Positions 23,825-34,640 of a DNA stretch of 64,000 bases are shown here, piece after piece. The notes under the pieces were generated by a model. The model was not told the origin of the DNA and made no database searches. It saw only the letters and a program-made list of their open reading frames with translations. The position numbers and the translations under genes are program-made. Position 1 is the stretch's first letter; every line of letters begins with the position of its first letter. The stretch comes from Sphagnum compactum (lineage: Eukaryota > Bryophyta > Sphagnopsida > Sphagnales): contig OZ234498.1 in NCBI GenBank assembly GCA_965153455.1, forward strand, positions 18,290,001-18,354,000, in the 5' to 3' direction.

Positions 23825-24650
23825 GTTTATTATTACTTATAACAAAAGTAATTTTCTGGACAAAGCGTATGTATACATATGCTGCTGCTGCTACCGCAGT
23901 TCTTGGCATCTCTTTCTTAATAGCGCTTTGTCGCTTGCTTGCTCCCTCTCTCTCTCTCTTTCGTTTCTCTTTCTCTTATCTTCTTCTGCTCCGCTGTTAG
24001 CAGCAGCTACTGCAAAGCAGAAGCTGCAGTAGTAGAGAGAAAGGATCTTTGCTAGACCAAAGAAAAAAAAAAATTCTTTGCGGCAATCGTCGGTTCTAAT
24101 CTTTGTATTGTAAGTTGGATTCCTGATTTGACGAGATTGGACTTTGTGTGTGTGCGCCCGCGTATTTGTGTTGTTGTTCTTGTTGTTGTTTTTGCGTTTT
24201 TTTTGGCTCTGAGTTCTTTTTTTGTCCTTGCTTTTCTTCGGGGGCTTGTGGTGGGTAGTAGTAGTAAGTAGATCGGTATAAGTGGCAACTCATGTGGTGG
24301 TATTGTATCTCTCTTTGAAGTTTGCTTTCCTCCGAGAGCAAAAGAGACTTCTTCTTGGGTTTGTTTTGGTTTTTTTTTTTTTGCAGTTGGCGCGGCGACA
24401 AGTGTGTGGGTTTGTGTATGTGTATGTGTTTGTTTTGTGGCTGAAGGTTGCCAACTGGTTGCTTGTGGCTGAGAGAGACAGAGAGACAGAGAGACAGAGA
24501 GAGACAGAGAGAGAGAGAAAGGCACGGGGGTGGAGGAGGGGAGAGAGGTTTGTTCTACATTCTAAAGCAAGCAAGCTTTGGGTTTTTGTTTGAAGGTTTG
24601 GGGGGTGAGAGAGAAAAGATCTGAAGAGAGAGGTCTTGAATATTTTTATT
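23825..24650 (+). promoter_or_regulatory. Promoter and 5' leader of the membrane microprotein gene, with probable leader intron
   Basis: A pyrimidine-rich initiator region with (CT)n runs (about 23,940-23,980) is followed by GC-richer leader. GTAAGT at 24,110 and a strong acceptor (T-run then GCAG) ending at 24,386 would define a 277-base 5' UTR intron. A GAGACA/GA microsatellite lies at 24,470-24,520. The intron is inferred from splice signals only. Confidence 0.5.
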
Positions 24651-24815
24651 ATGGATAGCAGCGATGTGAAGGCGCTTCTGTTGGGATTGCTAGGGACGTT
24701 CCTGACGCTGCAGGCGTATAACCAAACCTACATGGATACCACGTACTGCATGTTGTTGGGTTTTGTAGTGCTTCTAGTGGCTTGGGGAGTGAAAGAGGGC
24801 GTGATCCCTCTTTGA
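24651..24815 (+). CDS. Probable 54-residue two-pass membrane microprotein
   Basis: A 55-codon frame begins MDSSDVKALLLGLLGTF and ends GVKEGVIPL. It has two hydrophobic stretches, residues about 8-24 and 33-47, separated by a short polar loop (AYNQTYMDTTYC), as in a small helical-hairpin membrane protein. The start context is favourable (A at -3, G at +4), and no ATG intervenes in the last ~30 bases of leader. It sits behind a leader with promoter-like composition and a probable UTR intron, while the surrounding DNA is AT-rich spacer. I do not recognise the family with certainty and propose no function. It may be one of the short conserved plant transmembrane proteins that annotation pipelines drop for length. 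Confidence 0.55.
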   Translation: MDSSDVKALLLGLLGTFLTLQAYNQTYMDTTYCMLLGFVVLLVAWGVKEGVIPL

Positions 24816-26307
24816 AACAAACAAACACACAAACAAACAAAGCTCAGCAGCTGCAGCCGACTAGGGAGGAGCTGAAGAACAAGGACTGTGTGTGAAAGAA
24901 AGAAAGAAAGAAAGAAACCGTAACTACCAGTAGAAGACGTTGCAGGTATCATCATGACAGATCTTTGAGTACCGCCGCCAGCCCGGGGTCACAAATTTAC
25001 TCAATGCTCTCTGGAGCTTCTGCGCCACTTTGTATAGATCTGTGGTACCCATGAGAGAGGGGGGCGGGGGAGGGCAGGGGGAGGGGGACTAGCTAGATTC
25101 CAGGATTCCTTCCGTGGGCTTTTTGCCAATGTGTCTCTCATTTCTTGAAGGAGATTCTGGAGGACATGACAGAGTATGGGTGTGAGAAGCTTCACATAGC
25201 ATTGAGTTGATTTGTGACCCTGTTTCAGACACCCCAGTGTACAACTGTAGAAGAGATACACATCCATCCAGAGCTGCCTGCTGCTTGTGGTTTTTCCAAT
25301 AACCTGAGGTTTGCACTCTAGGGTTCATGTGTATTGCACAAGGTGTACACAACGAAAGCATCAGGGATGATCCAACAGTACGTATGAGTACTACTCGAAC
25401 TGCTTTGTTAGTTTTGATCAAATGAACCCCAAAACCTGAGCTCTTATGAAAAAACTCATGAGAGTTTCCAGCAAATAAATGTTCATGAGAATCATGACTT
25501 TATGAACTCAAAGAAGATTGCAAGTAGAGTTTTTTGTGAGTGCTAGAACTTGAAGGTACAAACATTCTCATGTGAATTATCCGGTTGTAATTATTCCATT
25601 GATGATGCGTGTAGTCATGATCAATGCAGAAGCTCTACAATGGTGCGTGATTCAACAACTGCGCAGTGTTTTCAAGAGAAGAGTCAGGTCCATGAGATGC
25701 ATCATGGAGCTTGCAACTGGTGTCATTTTTAATACCCATCTGTCCAGAGAGGGGGAAAAAGAAAAATACAGTATTAACATATATTTTGCTTACTTGAGAG
25801 ATTTACTTAACATGTACATCCATCCATGGGGGATTCTTCAGGTTGCATTGCAATGTACAGTAGTACCTACTCTGCAAGTAAAATCCCTAAGTTTTTGGAG
25901 TCTTTCCATGATTGAGGCTCAATATTCTGGTGGTGATCACAGACAGCTTGAGCTTTCATTTGAAAGTATGGTTTGCTCTTGGATTCAGGTGCATCCTTCC
26001 CTTCAATGTTTTGTTGCTAGGGTTTGAATAAATACTCCTACCTTTAGAGAAAAACAAAATTTTGTCTGACAACCCATGAACTGATTTTATATCAACATTT
26101 TAGCATCCCAAACAGAAACATAGTGGCATTCGAGTGCCTTAATGACTGTGAAATCAGCAGCAAATGTGCCAGGAAATCACTAACTTCACACCTCAACATC
26201 CATGACATGGGTGTGGAAGGTGCAAGGAGGGGGTTACTGAAATTTTTTTTTCTGTAGATGGGTAGCACCAGTGTTGTTTAAAGGAATTTCTGTTTGTAGC
26301 CAAAACT
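24816..26307. other. 3' flank of the microprotein gene, then spacer
   Basis: The first 300-600 bases keep gene-like composition and are probably 3' UTR, with (CAAA)n and (GAAA)n runs near 24,815-24,920. A 151-codon open frame at 25,572-26,027 has no recognisable family and no splice or promoter context. Confidence 0.4.
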
Positions 26308-26382
26308 GGTGGATCATCCATGGGAAGATGTAAAAAAAAAGTGGCTATCATACCTAGGAAGATTTAGCCAAATTAGGCTATA
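26308..26382 (+). repeat. Palindrome-bearing dispersed repeat, copy 4
   Basis: Closest to copy 1: GGATCATCCATGGGAAGATG, a GTGGCTATCAT insert, then GATTTAGCCAAATTAGGCTA. Similarity to copy 1 continues downstream to about 26,560. Confidence 0.75.
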
Positions 26383-26574
26383 AACCAAACATGAAGTACA
26401 AATCTTTAATCATCCTTCTATATTTCTTACTAGAGATTGAAATCCAAATACAGAAATATGATAATTCTTTTCACTATTTTCTTTCCCTCACTTCCAGCGA
26501 TTTGAAAACCTCTCAAATTCTCTTTGTCTTCGAAAATTTTAATTTTAATTTTAATTTTGTTTCGGCTTTTTGGC

Positions 26575-28289
26575 TACTGGGTACGCACCTCAACACTCCC
26601 GCTTTCATGAAAAGTTCTCCATAATCCATTGACATCAAAGTCAAGTATGGTATTTTCAGGAAACATGCGCAGCGTGTGCATCGAAAACTGGACCATTAGA
26701 GATCCGATTCCGCTGTAAAGGCTTGAAATTATACTTGTCGCCAAGCATCCAAACCCCGAGGTCTCTGAGTGCAGGGGAGGTAGTTCTTCGAGTACGAAGT
26801 CAATATTACAATTCTCGAAATCAATCACCAAATGCAATCGCAGATTGATTGGTCCTAGGCACGCAATGAAGGAACTCGTTGAATTTAAGATCTGCTGCTT
26901 ATACGATAATTTTCATCTCCAGCATCAAAGTTGCAACAGTTTATTAGTACTTTAGGAATCAGTAATAAGACCCTAAACCCTAAACTCACAAATTACAATG
27001 TTCCTTAGTTATATACATATATAGGCACAATTTCAAACTACATTTTTCATTTCTGTGACTCGATTTCAAGTACCCAACAAGTTTTTCCATGTAGGGTAAC
27101 ACTCAAGGCCATGGGTATTATTACTGGATCAAGGGCCTGTGCAAGGCGAAGCCAAGGCCGGCCTGATTCTGTCATTTCACTGTTTAAAATGCCTTTCTTG
27201 CTGCTGACAGTGTGTAAGGCATCCTCTATTTACATTGCCACAAAGGGCAGATGTTTTCAAGTTTAATAAATGCATGATGAATGAAGAGACCCAATATCAA
27301 CACTTTGAAATAACTTCTTGGGGGATATCTGCATACCAATTTTACCAATGTTATTCTTTGCCAGTAGATCCGATCCTTGGCTTGGGCCCTCTTTGCTTTT
27401 GAATCCCAGTACCTGATCCTGAAGTTCCAACTTCCTGTACTTGTTGAAATCAAAGGTCAGCACAATGCAACGTTTCAGTAGTATTTCTCCATAGTTTAGT
27501 ATGACCTCTGTCACCTGTTGCTAGGGTCCAGTCCATGGGAAAAAAAGCTGTTGGAAGTTGTTATGTCAAAGATGGCAATCAAAGATGACCTGTGATTTGC
27601 ATTTTGCCAGGTTGAAAAATTGGCTGTCAGTTTGTTCAACACCATAGGTAGTAGAGGTCTTGAGTAATGACCTGCATCAATCCACAGTGCACACAGTGTT
27701 TGACAAAAAAATCCTCAGAATCCTCTCCTCAAAATGCTGTCTTTTAATAAGTTTGACAGACTGAATCTGAAAGTCCCTTCAGGAAACCTCGGAAGCTGTG
27801 CATTTTTGTTTAGACTTAAAGAGAGCCATGCACATAAATGCACAGCAGCTTCCAAGTTCCATGGTTGCTGGTCCATGCTCACAGGCACTTTAGGAAACAA
27901 ACAGAAATGCAAAGTTTGCTAAGTAACTAAAATGATGAAGCCCTGCCAAACTTAATAAAAAGAAAGCACCCAAGAAAGGGAGAGAAAAGGGAACAAGGGG
28001 CATTGACTGAAGTCTAGGCAAGCAAATAACCCAACCAAGGCGGCCCACAACGAGGAAAGGGAACCACTAAGAATCAAACCCCCCACCAGTCGCATGAAGC
28101 AAATCAACTAAAGAAAGGGTGAGGTAAACCCAATAAAACTCAATCCTAGCCTAAAAGAACCCTCCACAGCAATAACAACCCGTCTGGAGATGGAGGGAAC
28201 CTGCACTCTCTGTAATGCCATTGACACTCTATCTACAAAAGGAAAGCAACATCCATAAAGGAGGGCTTCTGGTGCCTTTTGTCATCTAT
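26575..28289. other. spacer, no gene recognised
   Basis: Contains a short telomere-like stretch (ACCCTAAACCCTAAACTC near 26,971). 27,200-27,950 has gene-like composition but no frame or splice pattern that I can assign to a family. Confidence 0.4.
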
Positions 28290-30000
28290 GCCATGTTAGC
28301 ACATTAACAAAAGAAGCTATCGACCTGCTGGTGAAGACACCCAAAAATCTTTATGGCAAGAAAGAGAAACACATCCATTAGGTAACGGTCGCAATAAAAC
28401 CCTTCCTTCAACAAAGCTACCAATGTCGTAGCCACCTCACAAGAAAGAGCCGCCAGTAATACCAAGTCTGTTTGAATGGGTTCAACAATGACAACATTGG
28501 TCAATGAGCGTATGCCATCAACCAACAAAGTAATATCAACTAGTCGACAAGAAGACTAAAGAGAAGGTGGCAGAAGAATGTGGGATTGCTCGCAAAAAAC
28601 ATGAAACCCCACATCTCTCACAATGGATGCAGAAGCATCCTAAACAACATCATGGGATGTAGTCCTCCTCCTACCATGGGTGCAATGGAGGAGGTGGATC
28701 CACAAGGGATTTAATGGCTGGCCATAAATGCAATGTGTTAGACCAAGAACCAAAGGATGGAGGAGGCCTAGTCTAATTTGCAACATAGAGGAGAAAACAT
28801 TTGAGGGTGAACAAAAGCATGGGATGATAGGGTGAATAGACAATCAAGCTCCCATGCCCAACCCTACACAAGAATTCAAACACATTTGATGCGAGTCAAA
28901 AAACATGTCAAAGATGATGTAGAAAAGGAATGGTTGTGCAAACTTTTTAAAATAGTCTCCTAAGGTCGATTTGTTCCCCTCTTTGCAAGTTAGTTGAACA
29001 GGGTAGACATGTTGTTACAACTGGGGCAAAAAGCTTTCAAAACAACGTCAACTGCATCTGGATGGGGGGTGAACCTAAACTACTCGCCTAATAGCCTCCA
29101 ATAAGAACAGACACGAATCCAACAAGAATCTAAAAGCTCTAATAGGCATTACTAATGCCCAACTCACCAAGTAAGTCGCCAGCACAATGGTCTTTGCAAA
29201 GATGAAGCCTATGCCTCCATTATAAACGAGGAGTGAAACCTTCGAACGCACCAAAAGGGTCTTTGGAGACTCAAGAGAGTATGGGCCTAAAAGCCTTTCG
29301 AAACCTACATGAGGGCCAAATCAAAGGAAGCAAACTAACGTTGAAAGTTCAGGAGGGGGAAGAAATCAAGAAGCAAATAAGAAGGCCTTTGTGTGAAACA
29401 TTGAGATAGGATCCCAAAAGCAACCTAGACATCCCCCAACCGCAAAAGCACATTTGCATATCGAACATCTTCATCCAAAGTGTCCAACAAAAAGGAAAAA
29501 GAGAACAACACAAAGTCAAAGGGGACCCTTAAAACCTTAATGCCATCAAGAAGGCAACAAAAGCCATGGGGAAAGGTAAAACCGGTGGGCAAGCCAGAAG
29601 GGGATTAGACAGTGCACTCATGAGGCTGGACAACCAAACCCATTAAGACCAATTTGGAAGAAAAATGGTCGAAAGTGAAAGGAACGAAAGAAGTTGAATC
29701 GAAGATGTGATGTCATCTGCCAATTAAGGAAGAAACACAAAGAAAAAAAACAGAAAACTTGTAAGGCACAAAAATGAGCAAGAGCAAAAAGATGCCCCAT
29801 AAGTAGGTCACCCTAATGCATGCCCACAGACAAAAAGATAATCGAGAACTTTCCCTAGGGGAATGATGACTAAATAAAAAAACAAATGTTGGGCATAAAA
29901 AGAACATACAAAAGGGAAAAACAAAAACAACTTGCTTCTTGCCACATGAAGTTCCTGGAAAATGACCTTACATGAAATGGAGTTGAATGCATTTGTGTCC
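28290..30000 (-). pseudogene. Decayed LINE reverse transcriptase (ORF2)
   Basis: On the minus strand, from high to low coordinates, pieces of a plant LINE ORF2 follow each other in shifting frames. These are DTNAFNSISCKVIFQELHVA (about 29,930-30,000, reverse transcriptase fingers), GDLLMGHLFALAHFCALQ (about 29,750-29,805), LPTGFTFPHGF and an LLRLGDV...AFGILS..F.QRPSYLL segment near 29,350-29,450. The C-terminal block runs at about 28,310-28,525 with RSLTNVVIVEPIQTDLVLL and the end AIKIFGCLHQQVDSFF. Stops and frameshifts are frequent. It differs from the fragment at 14.3-14.9 kb in sequence and orientation. Confidence 0.7.
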
Positions 30001-33000
30001 AGTGTGTTAGTTTAACTATTCAATTAAATCCTAATTAATTAAGGATAAACTAGGTTAGTTAAGCTAATTAGTTAATCTTGAACCAATTCACGTGTGAATG
30101 GAGCTCAAGATATTTGTCATGGGATATAATCTTATCTTGTGTGACTTCAAATCACTTTTGGTGATTTGAAATTCCAAAGCATAATTTATACTTTGTAGTT
30201 TTCTTTGTTATACAAATGTTTTGGTTTTCTACGTTTTGGGCTTGGATTTTTGCATTGTTATAAGTGAGTCAGTTATTTGAATCACCAAAAGTCTATATAG
30301 TTGTTTTTGTGTTACAACTAGGCTAAAGTTGTTTAACACTAAATTTTTTTGGTTTTGTGTGTGTGTGTGTGTGTTATGCACGAGAGTTTGGGCTAGTAGC
30401 AAGTGATGTGTCATTTGTTTTGGTTTGTATATTGCAAGTTGGTTTTGTAGGAATTTTGTTCGAACTGCAAATATTGTTCATCCACGAATCTTGGTCTAAA
30501 GAAATTCACCTAATGATTTTGATGTTTTTGTACCTATTTTCATGTATAACTCCTTTGGGACTTGAACCCAAAATCCCTAGAGTTCGAAGGTTGTGCAAAG
30601 TTGGGGGGAAAAAAAAAACAGGGTGCTCCAAAACATCGAAGGAAAGCACTTGGTTTTGTCCAACAAAAGACTCTTTCCTAATTTTTATTTTCCTCTATTT
30701 CCACCTCACCCTCACTTTTCTATGTCCCCCTTGTGACAGTCATGCAAGTGATGACAATAGCGCCTACACACTGCCACTTCGCCATAGCCTGTGTCGACTC
30801 TAGTCACCAGGAAGAAAAAGGAAAGCGAGGGGGCCCGTTGCCTCCTCGCATTGATGGGGTTGTGATTGCGCTGCCATGCAGCCACCTACAATAGTTGTAA
30901 TAGTTGTTGTAGCAATGTAAGGGAGAAAGAAAAAGGAGGGGGAGCTCTTTCTTCAAGTCACCTTGGTGTTTTTTTTCATCGTGGTGTTTTCGAGTGGTAG
31001 TGGCTGCAGCAAAAAAGGAGGAAGAAAAAAAAGAAGGAAAGAAGGAGGCGAAGAAGAAGAACAGGGAAAGAAGAAGGAAGGATGGAAAAAAATAAAAAAT
31101 AAAAACAAGTTGGGGGGGGGGTGGTGGTGGAAAAAGCCGTTCCAACCACCATCACTTGGAGCTTGAACTTTCTTTTGAACCTTCGAGGTTCAAGCACAAG
31201 TGAAGGCTTGAGATAAAATGGGTCAAAGGGGTCCAATTTGAACCGCCCTTTTTAGTTTTCATTTTTTTTCAAATTCCTAAACCTAAGGCGCAAGTTTGGC
31301 ACCAGTGCAAACTTGCCAACTTTTGTTTTTTTGTTTTTTCACCCATCTAAAAGGTTTCATCCAAATTTTGGATTAAAAAATCATCCATATAATTAGGGGT
31401 AGCTAGTGGATGAATAGGGGCTAGTGATCATGTGGGTAGGCTAATTAGTGGACAACCCACCTTTGAGCATACACCGAACGATTTGACCTTTAAGATTGGA
31501 CAAAAACTTGATTTTTAATTCCTTTTCATTTTCATTTTCATTTTGAATTTTTTTCAAAAATTCATATCTTTTGCATACAAAGTTGGATTGATAAACCATT
31601 TACAATGTTAAGGTTTTGGAGAAGAAAAAATATGCATGTGAAGCTGTAGAAGTTTTGGAGACAAAAAGTTTTGGAGGCCAAAGGCTGATTTGGCAATTGT
31701 GGAATTTTGCCATTTAGCTTGGGGAATTTTGTTCTCACTCATATGAAAGAGGAATCAAGAGCTTTATGTGACAATTAATTCCTGGTGAGGAGCACTTCTA
31801 GCATGGGAGTTTTCAACTCAGTTGGAAACAGGAACTTTCTGAGGCTTAATCCCAAACGCTGGGTGGTGTGTGGCCCACTTTTCCATACCAAACATTTAAT
31901 GATTCAACATTGTGATGGTGAGTTATATTTTCTACACCTTATAGGTGGTGGAATGCCATGTCATTAGCAAACACAAAGGATTTGAATTCATGTCACGATT
32001 CCAATGTGGGGATCACAAAGGTGGAAATTTGTGTTGAATTTGGATCGAACAATTGGTTTTTTTTACATTGAATTAGAACTTGAATTGGTGGTGTTGTCCT
32101 CTTTAAAACAAGTTCAAAGTTCTTTGGGTAGAATAATACAAAAGAAAGTTACTTTCATTTTTTACCAAATGATGTGAAAAAATATAAGGTGCAACTCAGT
32201 TTTTAAAATTATAGTTAAATTAAATACAAATAAGATGCCTAGAATTGAATTATGAAAATATATCTGAAATGTATTTTTAAAATTCTCAATTTTGATAGAA
32301 TATTTTTTAACATTATGTCATAGCATCAAAAATTATTCATTTCATTCCGAAAAAAGAGTAAAAGTATGAACCTACTTTTTATGCAACTATTTAGTTTTAA
32401 TTGGTTGCACATAATTAACATTGAATCATCTCTATATTGGACTATGTGCACTAGTTTGAACAACTAATACATACATTAAAATAAAATTAAGTTTCGTTGT
32501 GTAATGGAGATGAAACTAAACTTAATTTTAAATCAAACTAGACTCCAATTTTAGTATAAAAAAAACTGAAACCAAATATTTTAGAAATCTAAAAGATTCA
32601 TATGTGGATCGGATCAGAAGCCAAAATCAAAAAAAAGTTTCAAAACTAGGACCAAAGCTTCCTTTCAAAATCAAGAACTAAAGGATCATCATTTCCACAA
32701 CACAAAAACTAACTTGCCTTCATATTGCCAAAAGCAAAAAAACCAACTTAACATGTGTGACATTAGCCAAAATCTTTTTGGCTCAATATTGTATGGAAAC
32801 ATTATTTCTTTTTAAATCATATTTTATTAACTATCATAGCATGTGTGCATAAGTTGCTAGAAATACACAATTTTTATTTTTATTTTATTTTTGGTCTTAT
32901 CTTTGTAGAGAGAATAGTGTTTTGTCCATCATCTTTGTCTTATTCATCCATTGATATTTGATGGGTCAGGTCTTTGGTGGAAATTCCTATGGGTACAATA

Positions 33001-33310
33001 ATAATAATAAGACTAATAATCATTAATGAGTTTGAAATACTCACCATTTCATTGTGGGAAAAAGTAACACCAAATTAAAACAAATAGAAATGAAATTTGC
33101 CATTTTCAACTCTTCCTAAATACTACCTTCTTTTTCAAGTATTTTTTGTTCCAATAATTGTGTAGCTCCTTTAAATGTGATGAAACAAGTGGCAAAATAA
33201 TATTCCATCAGGCATCAGAATTCATTTCTTCTCTTCATGCAATCAATTCACATTCTCTTTGGCTTCCTTGAAGAACCATTGTTCCCAATTTTTCATCCAT
33301 CCATCCATCT
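30001..33310. other. AT-rich spacer with purine-rich and GT-repeat patches
   Basis: (GT)n at about 30,354-30,373, a long purine-rich tract at 31,000-31,130 and otherwise AT-rich DNA. The open frames here are compositional. At 30,553-30,575 (minus) a perfect T-arm-like hairpin TTTGGGTTCAAGTCCCAAA is present without the rest of a tRNA. Confidence 0.45.
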
Positions 33311-33312
33311 GT

Positions 33313-33400
33313 CCATTCATCCATTTGCCCAATTCTCTAATCACGTGATAAATTTTCCATTCATCCATTTGCCCAATTCTCTAATCACGGGATAAATTTT
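33313..33400. repeat. 44-bp direct duplication
   Basis: CCATTCATCCATTTGCCC through GATAAATTTTCC occurs at 33,313 and again at 33,357 with a single difference that turns CACGTG into CACGGG. CCAT microsatellite precedes it. Confidence 0.9.
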
Positions 33401-33664
33401 CCTTGGATTTGAATTAAACCTTCTTAGTAGGTACATGAACCCTTGCATCATCCATACAACAATTGTATTGGCAAGAGGCCAAGTCTAAGGTTGCCCAATA
33501 CAAAAAATAAGGTCCTTATTTTGTGTGTGTGTGTGTGTGTTTTTTGTGTTTGAATTTACACCAAGCTTTATAAATGTTATATCTAGATACGTGTATAGGA
33601 AAATCTAATCCAAATTGAGAAGTCATACACCAACTTGGACCACCCAAAAAAACAAGGGGATATT
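33401..33664. other. spacer with GT microsatellite
   Basis: (GT)n at about 33,520-33,540; nothing else recognised. Confidence 0.4.
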
Positions 33665-34240
33665 AGATATTTTACCCTAGTGGGATGGATGGCAATGAAA
33701 AAACAAAAGGGATATCTAGAAGGGTGGGTTTAGGGTTGGGATGAAAACTGAAAGACATACCCCGGGAGGGGATGCGGATGAAAAAAGGGTATACCCTAAA
33801 GCAATGAAACATGATTGGGGATGGAAGAAATTTGTATACCCTAGAAAAATTGTGTGGGATGTAGATGAAAAAAATGGTATGCCCTAGTGGGATGGTATTA
33901 TGAGATGTGGATGAAAAAAAAAAAATGTGTTGTCCCATAAGGATGGGATGCAAGGGGGATGAAAAGGAAAAATGTATACCCAAGAAGGATGGTATGGGAT
34001 GGGGATGAAAAAAAATTGGTCATGCCCGAAAAGGATGGGATGCCAAGGGGATGAAAAGAAAAAGGTATATACCAAAGAAGGATGGTATAGGACAGGGACG
34101 AACAAATGGTATGATTTTCAAGGATGGGATGAGATGGGGATGAAAAAAACTTGGTATATGCCAAAAAGGATGGGGTGCTAGCGGGATGAAAAGAAAAGGG
34201 GTATACCTTAGGAAGATGGGATGGAATAGGATGGGATGGG
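33665..34240. repeat. ~45-bp minisatellite, about 12 diverged units
   Basis: Units of the form GGATGGGATG...GGATGAAAA...GGTATACCC(T/A)A recur with the TATACCC-like landmark at about 33790, 33835, 33878, 33929, 33975, 34020, 34066, 34110, 34155 and 34202 (spacing 43-51). Earlier units from 33,665 are more diverged. It ends about 400 bases before the start codon of the epimerase gene, so it abuts that promoter. Confidence 0.85.
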
Positions 34241-34299
34241 AAAGAGATGGGAGATGAATGACAAACTACTAATTTGGATTACAAAAATCTCATCCTCAT

Positions 34300-34640
34300 T
34301 CATCCATCGATGAGCTTTTAGTACTTATTGGGTCGCCTTCGTCGTCGTCGGCGTCTTCACGTGCTCCATTCGTTTTTGTGTGCGTAGAGGGCGTCGCGAG
34401 CGAGCGCTCGCTTTTGGGAATTCGGGAAGTTGCAGAAGAAAGGAGCCGCAAGGGGTATTGTTGGGCGAGGGAGGGAGTTTTGTGCGCAAGGGAATTTTGT
34501 GGGGGAAGTTAGCCGAAGAGAGATCCAAAGCGAGCTCGGTTGTAGGTGAGAGGATATTGTAGTAATTGGAAAGAGATCGCTCGAGTCCGCAGGGAAGTAG
34601 TGCAAGACTTTTGTGCTTGCCGCAGAAGACTGAGACGAGG
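34300..34640 (+). promoter_or_regulatory. GME promoter / 5' UTR with G-box
   Basis: GC-rich leader with a perfect G-box CACGTG at 34,358-34,363 and a GTC/CGT trinucleotide run just before it. G-boxes bind bHLH/bZIP factors and are common in light-responsive plant promoters. The transcription start is not visible, so the G-box may lie in the promoter or the leader. Confidence 0.5.

Noticed and set aside
25572-26027. 151-codon plus-strand frame
   Set aside because: No family resemblance, no upstream promoter features and no splice partners; probably chance in GC-moderate DNA.
30553-30575. tRNA-like T-arm hairpin on the minus strand
   Set aside because: The stem is perfect but no A box, anticodon arm or acceptor stem is found nearby; at most a SINE relic.
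30804-31145. 113-codon minus-strand frame rich in Pro, Phe and Ser
   Set aside because: It lies across a purine-rich tract; its composition simply reflects poly-(GGA/GAA) sequence and no domain or splice context is present.
33672-34164. Overlapping minus-strand frames rich in Phe, Ser, Pro and His
   Set aside because: They are products of the ~45-bp minisatellite, whose unit is near a multiple of three.
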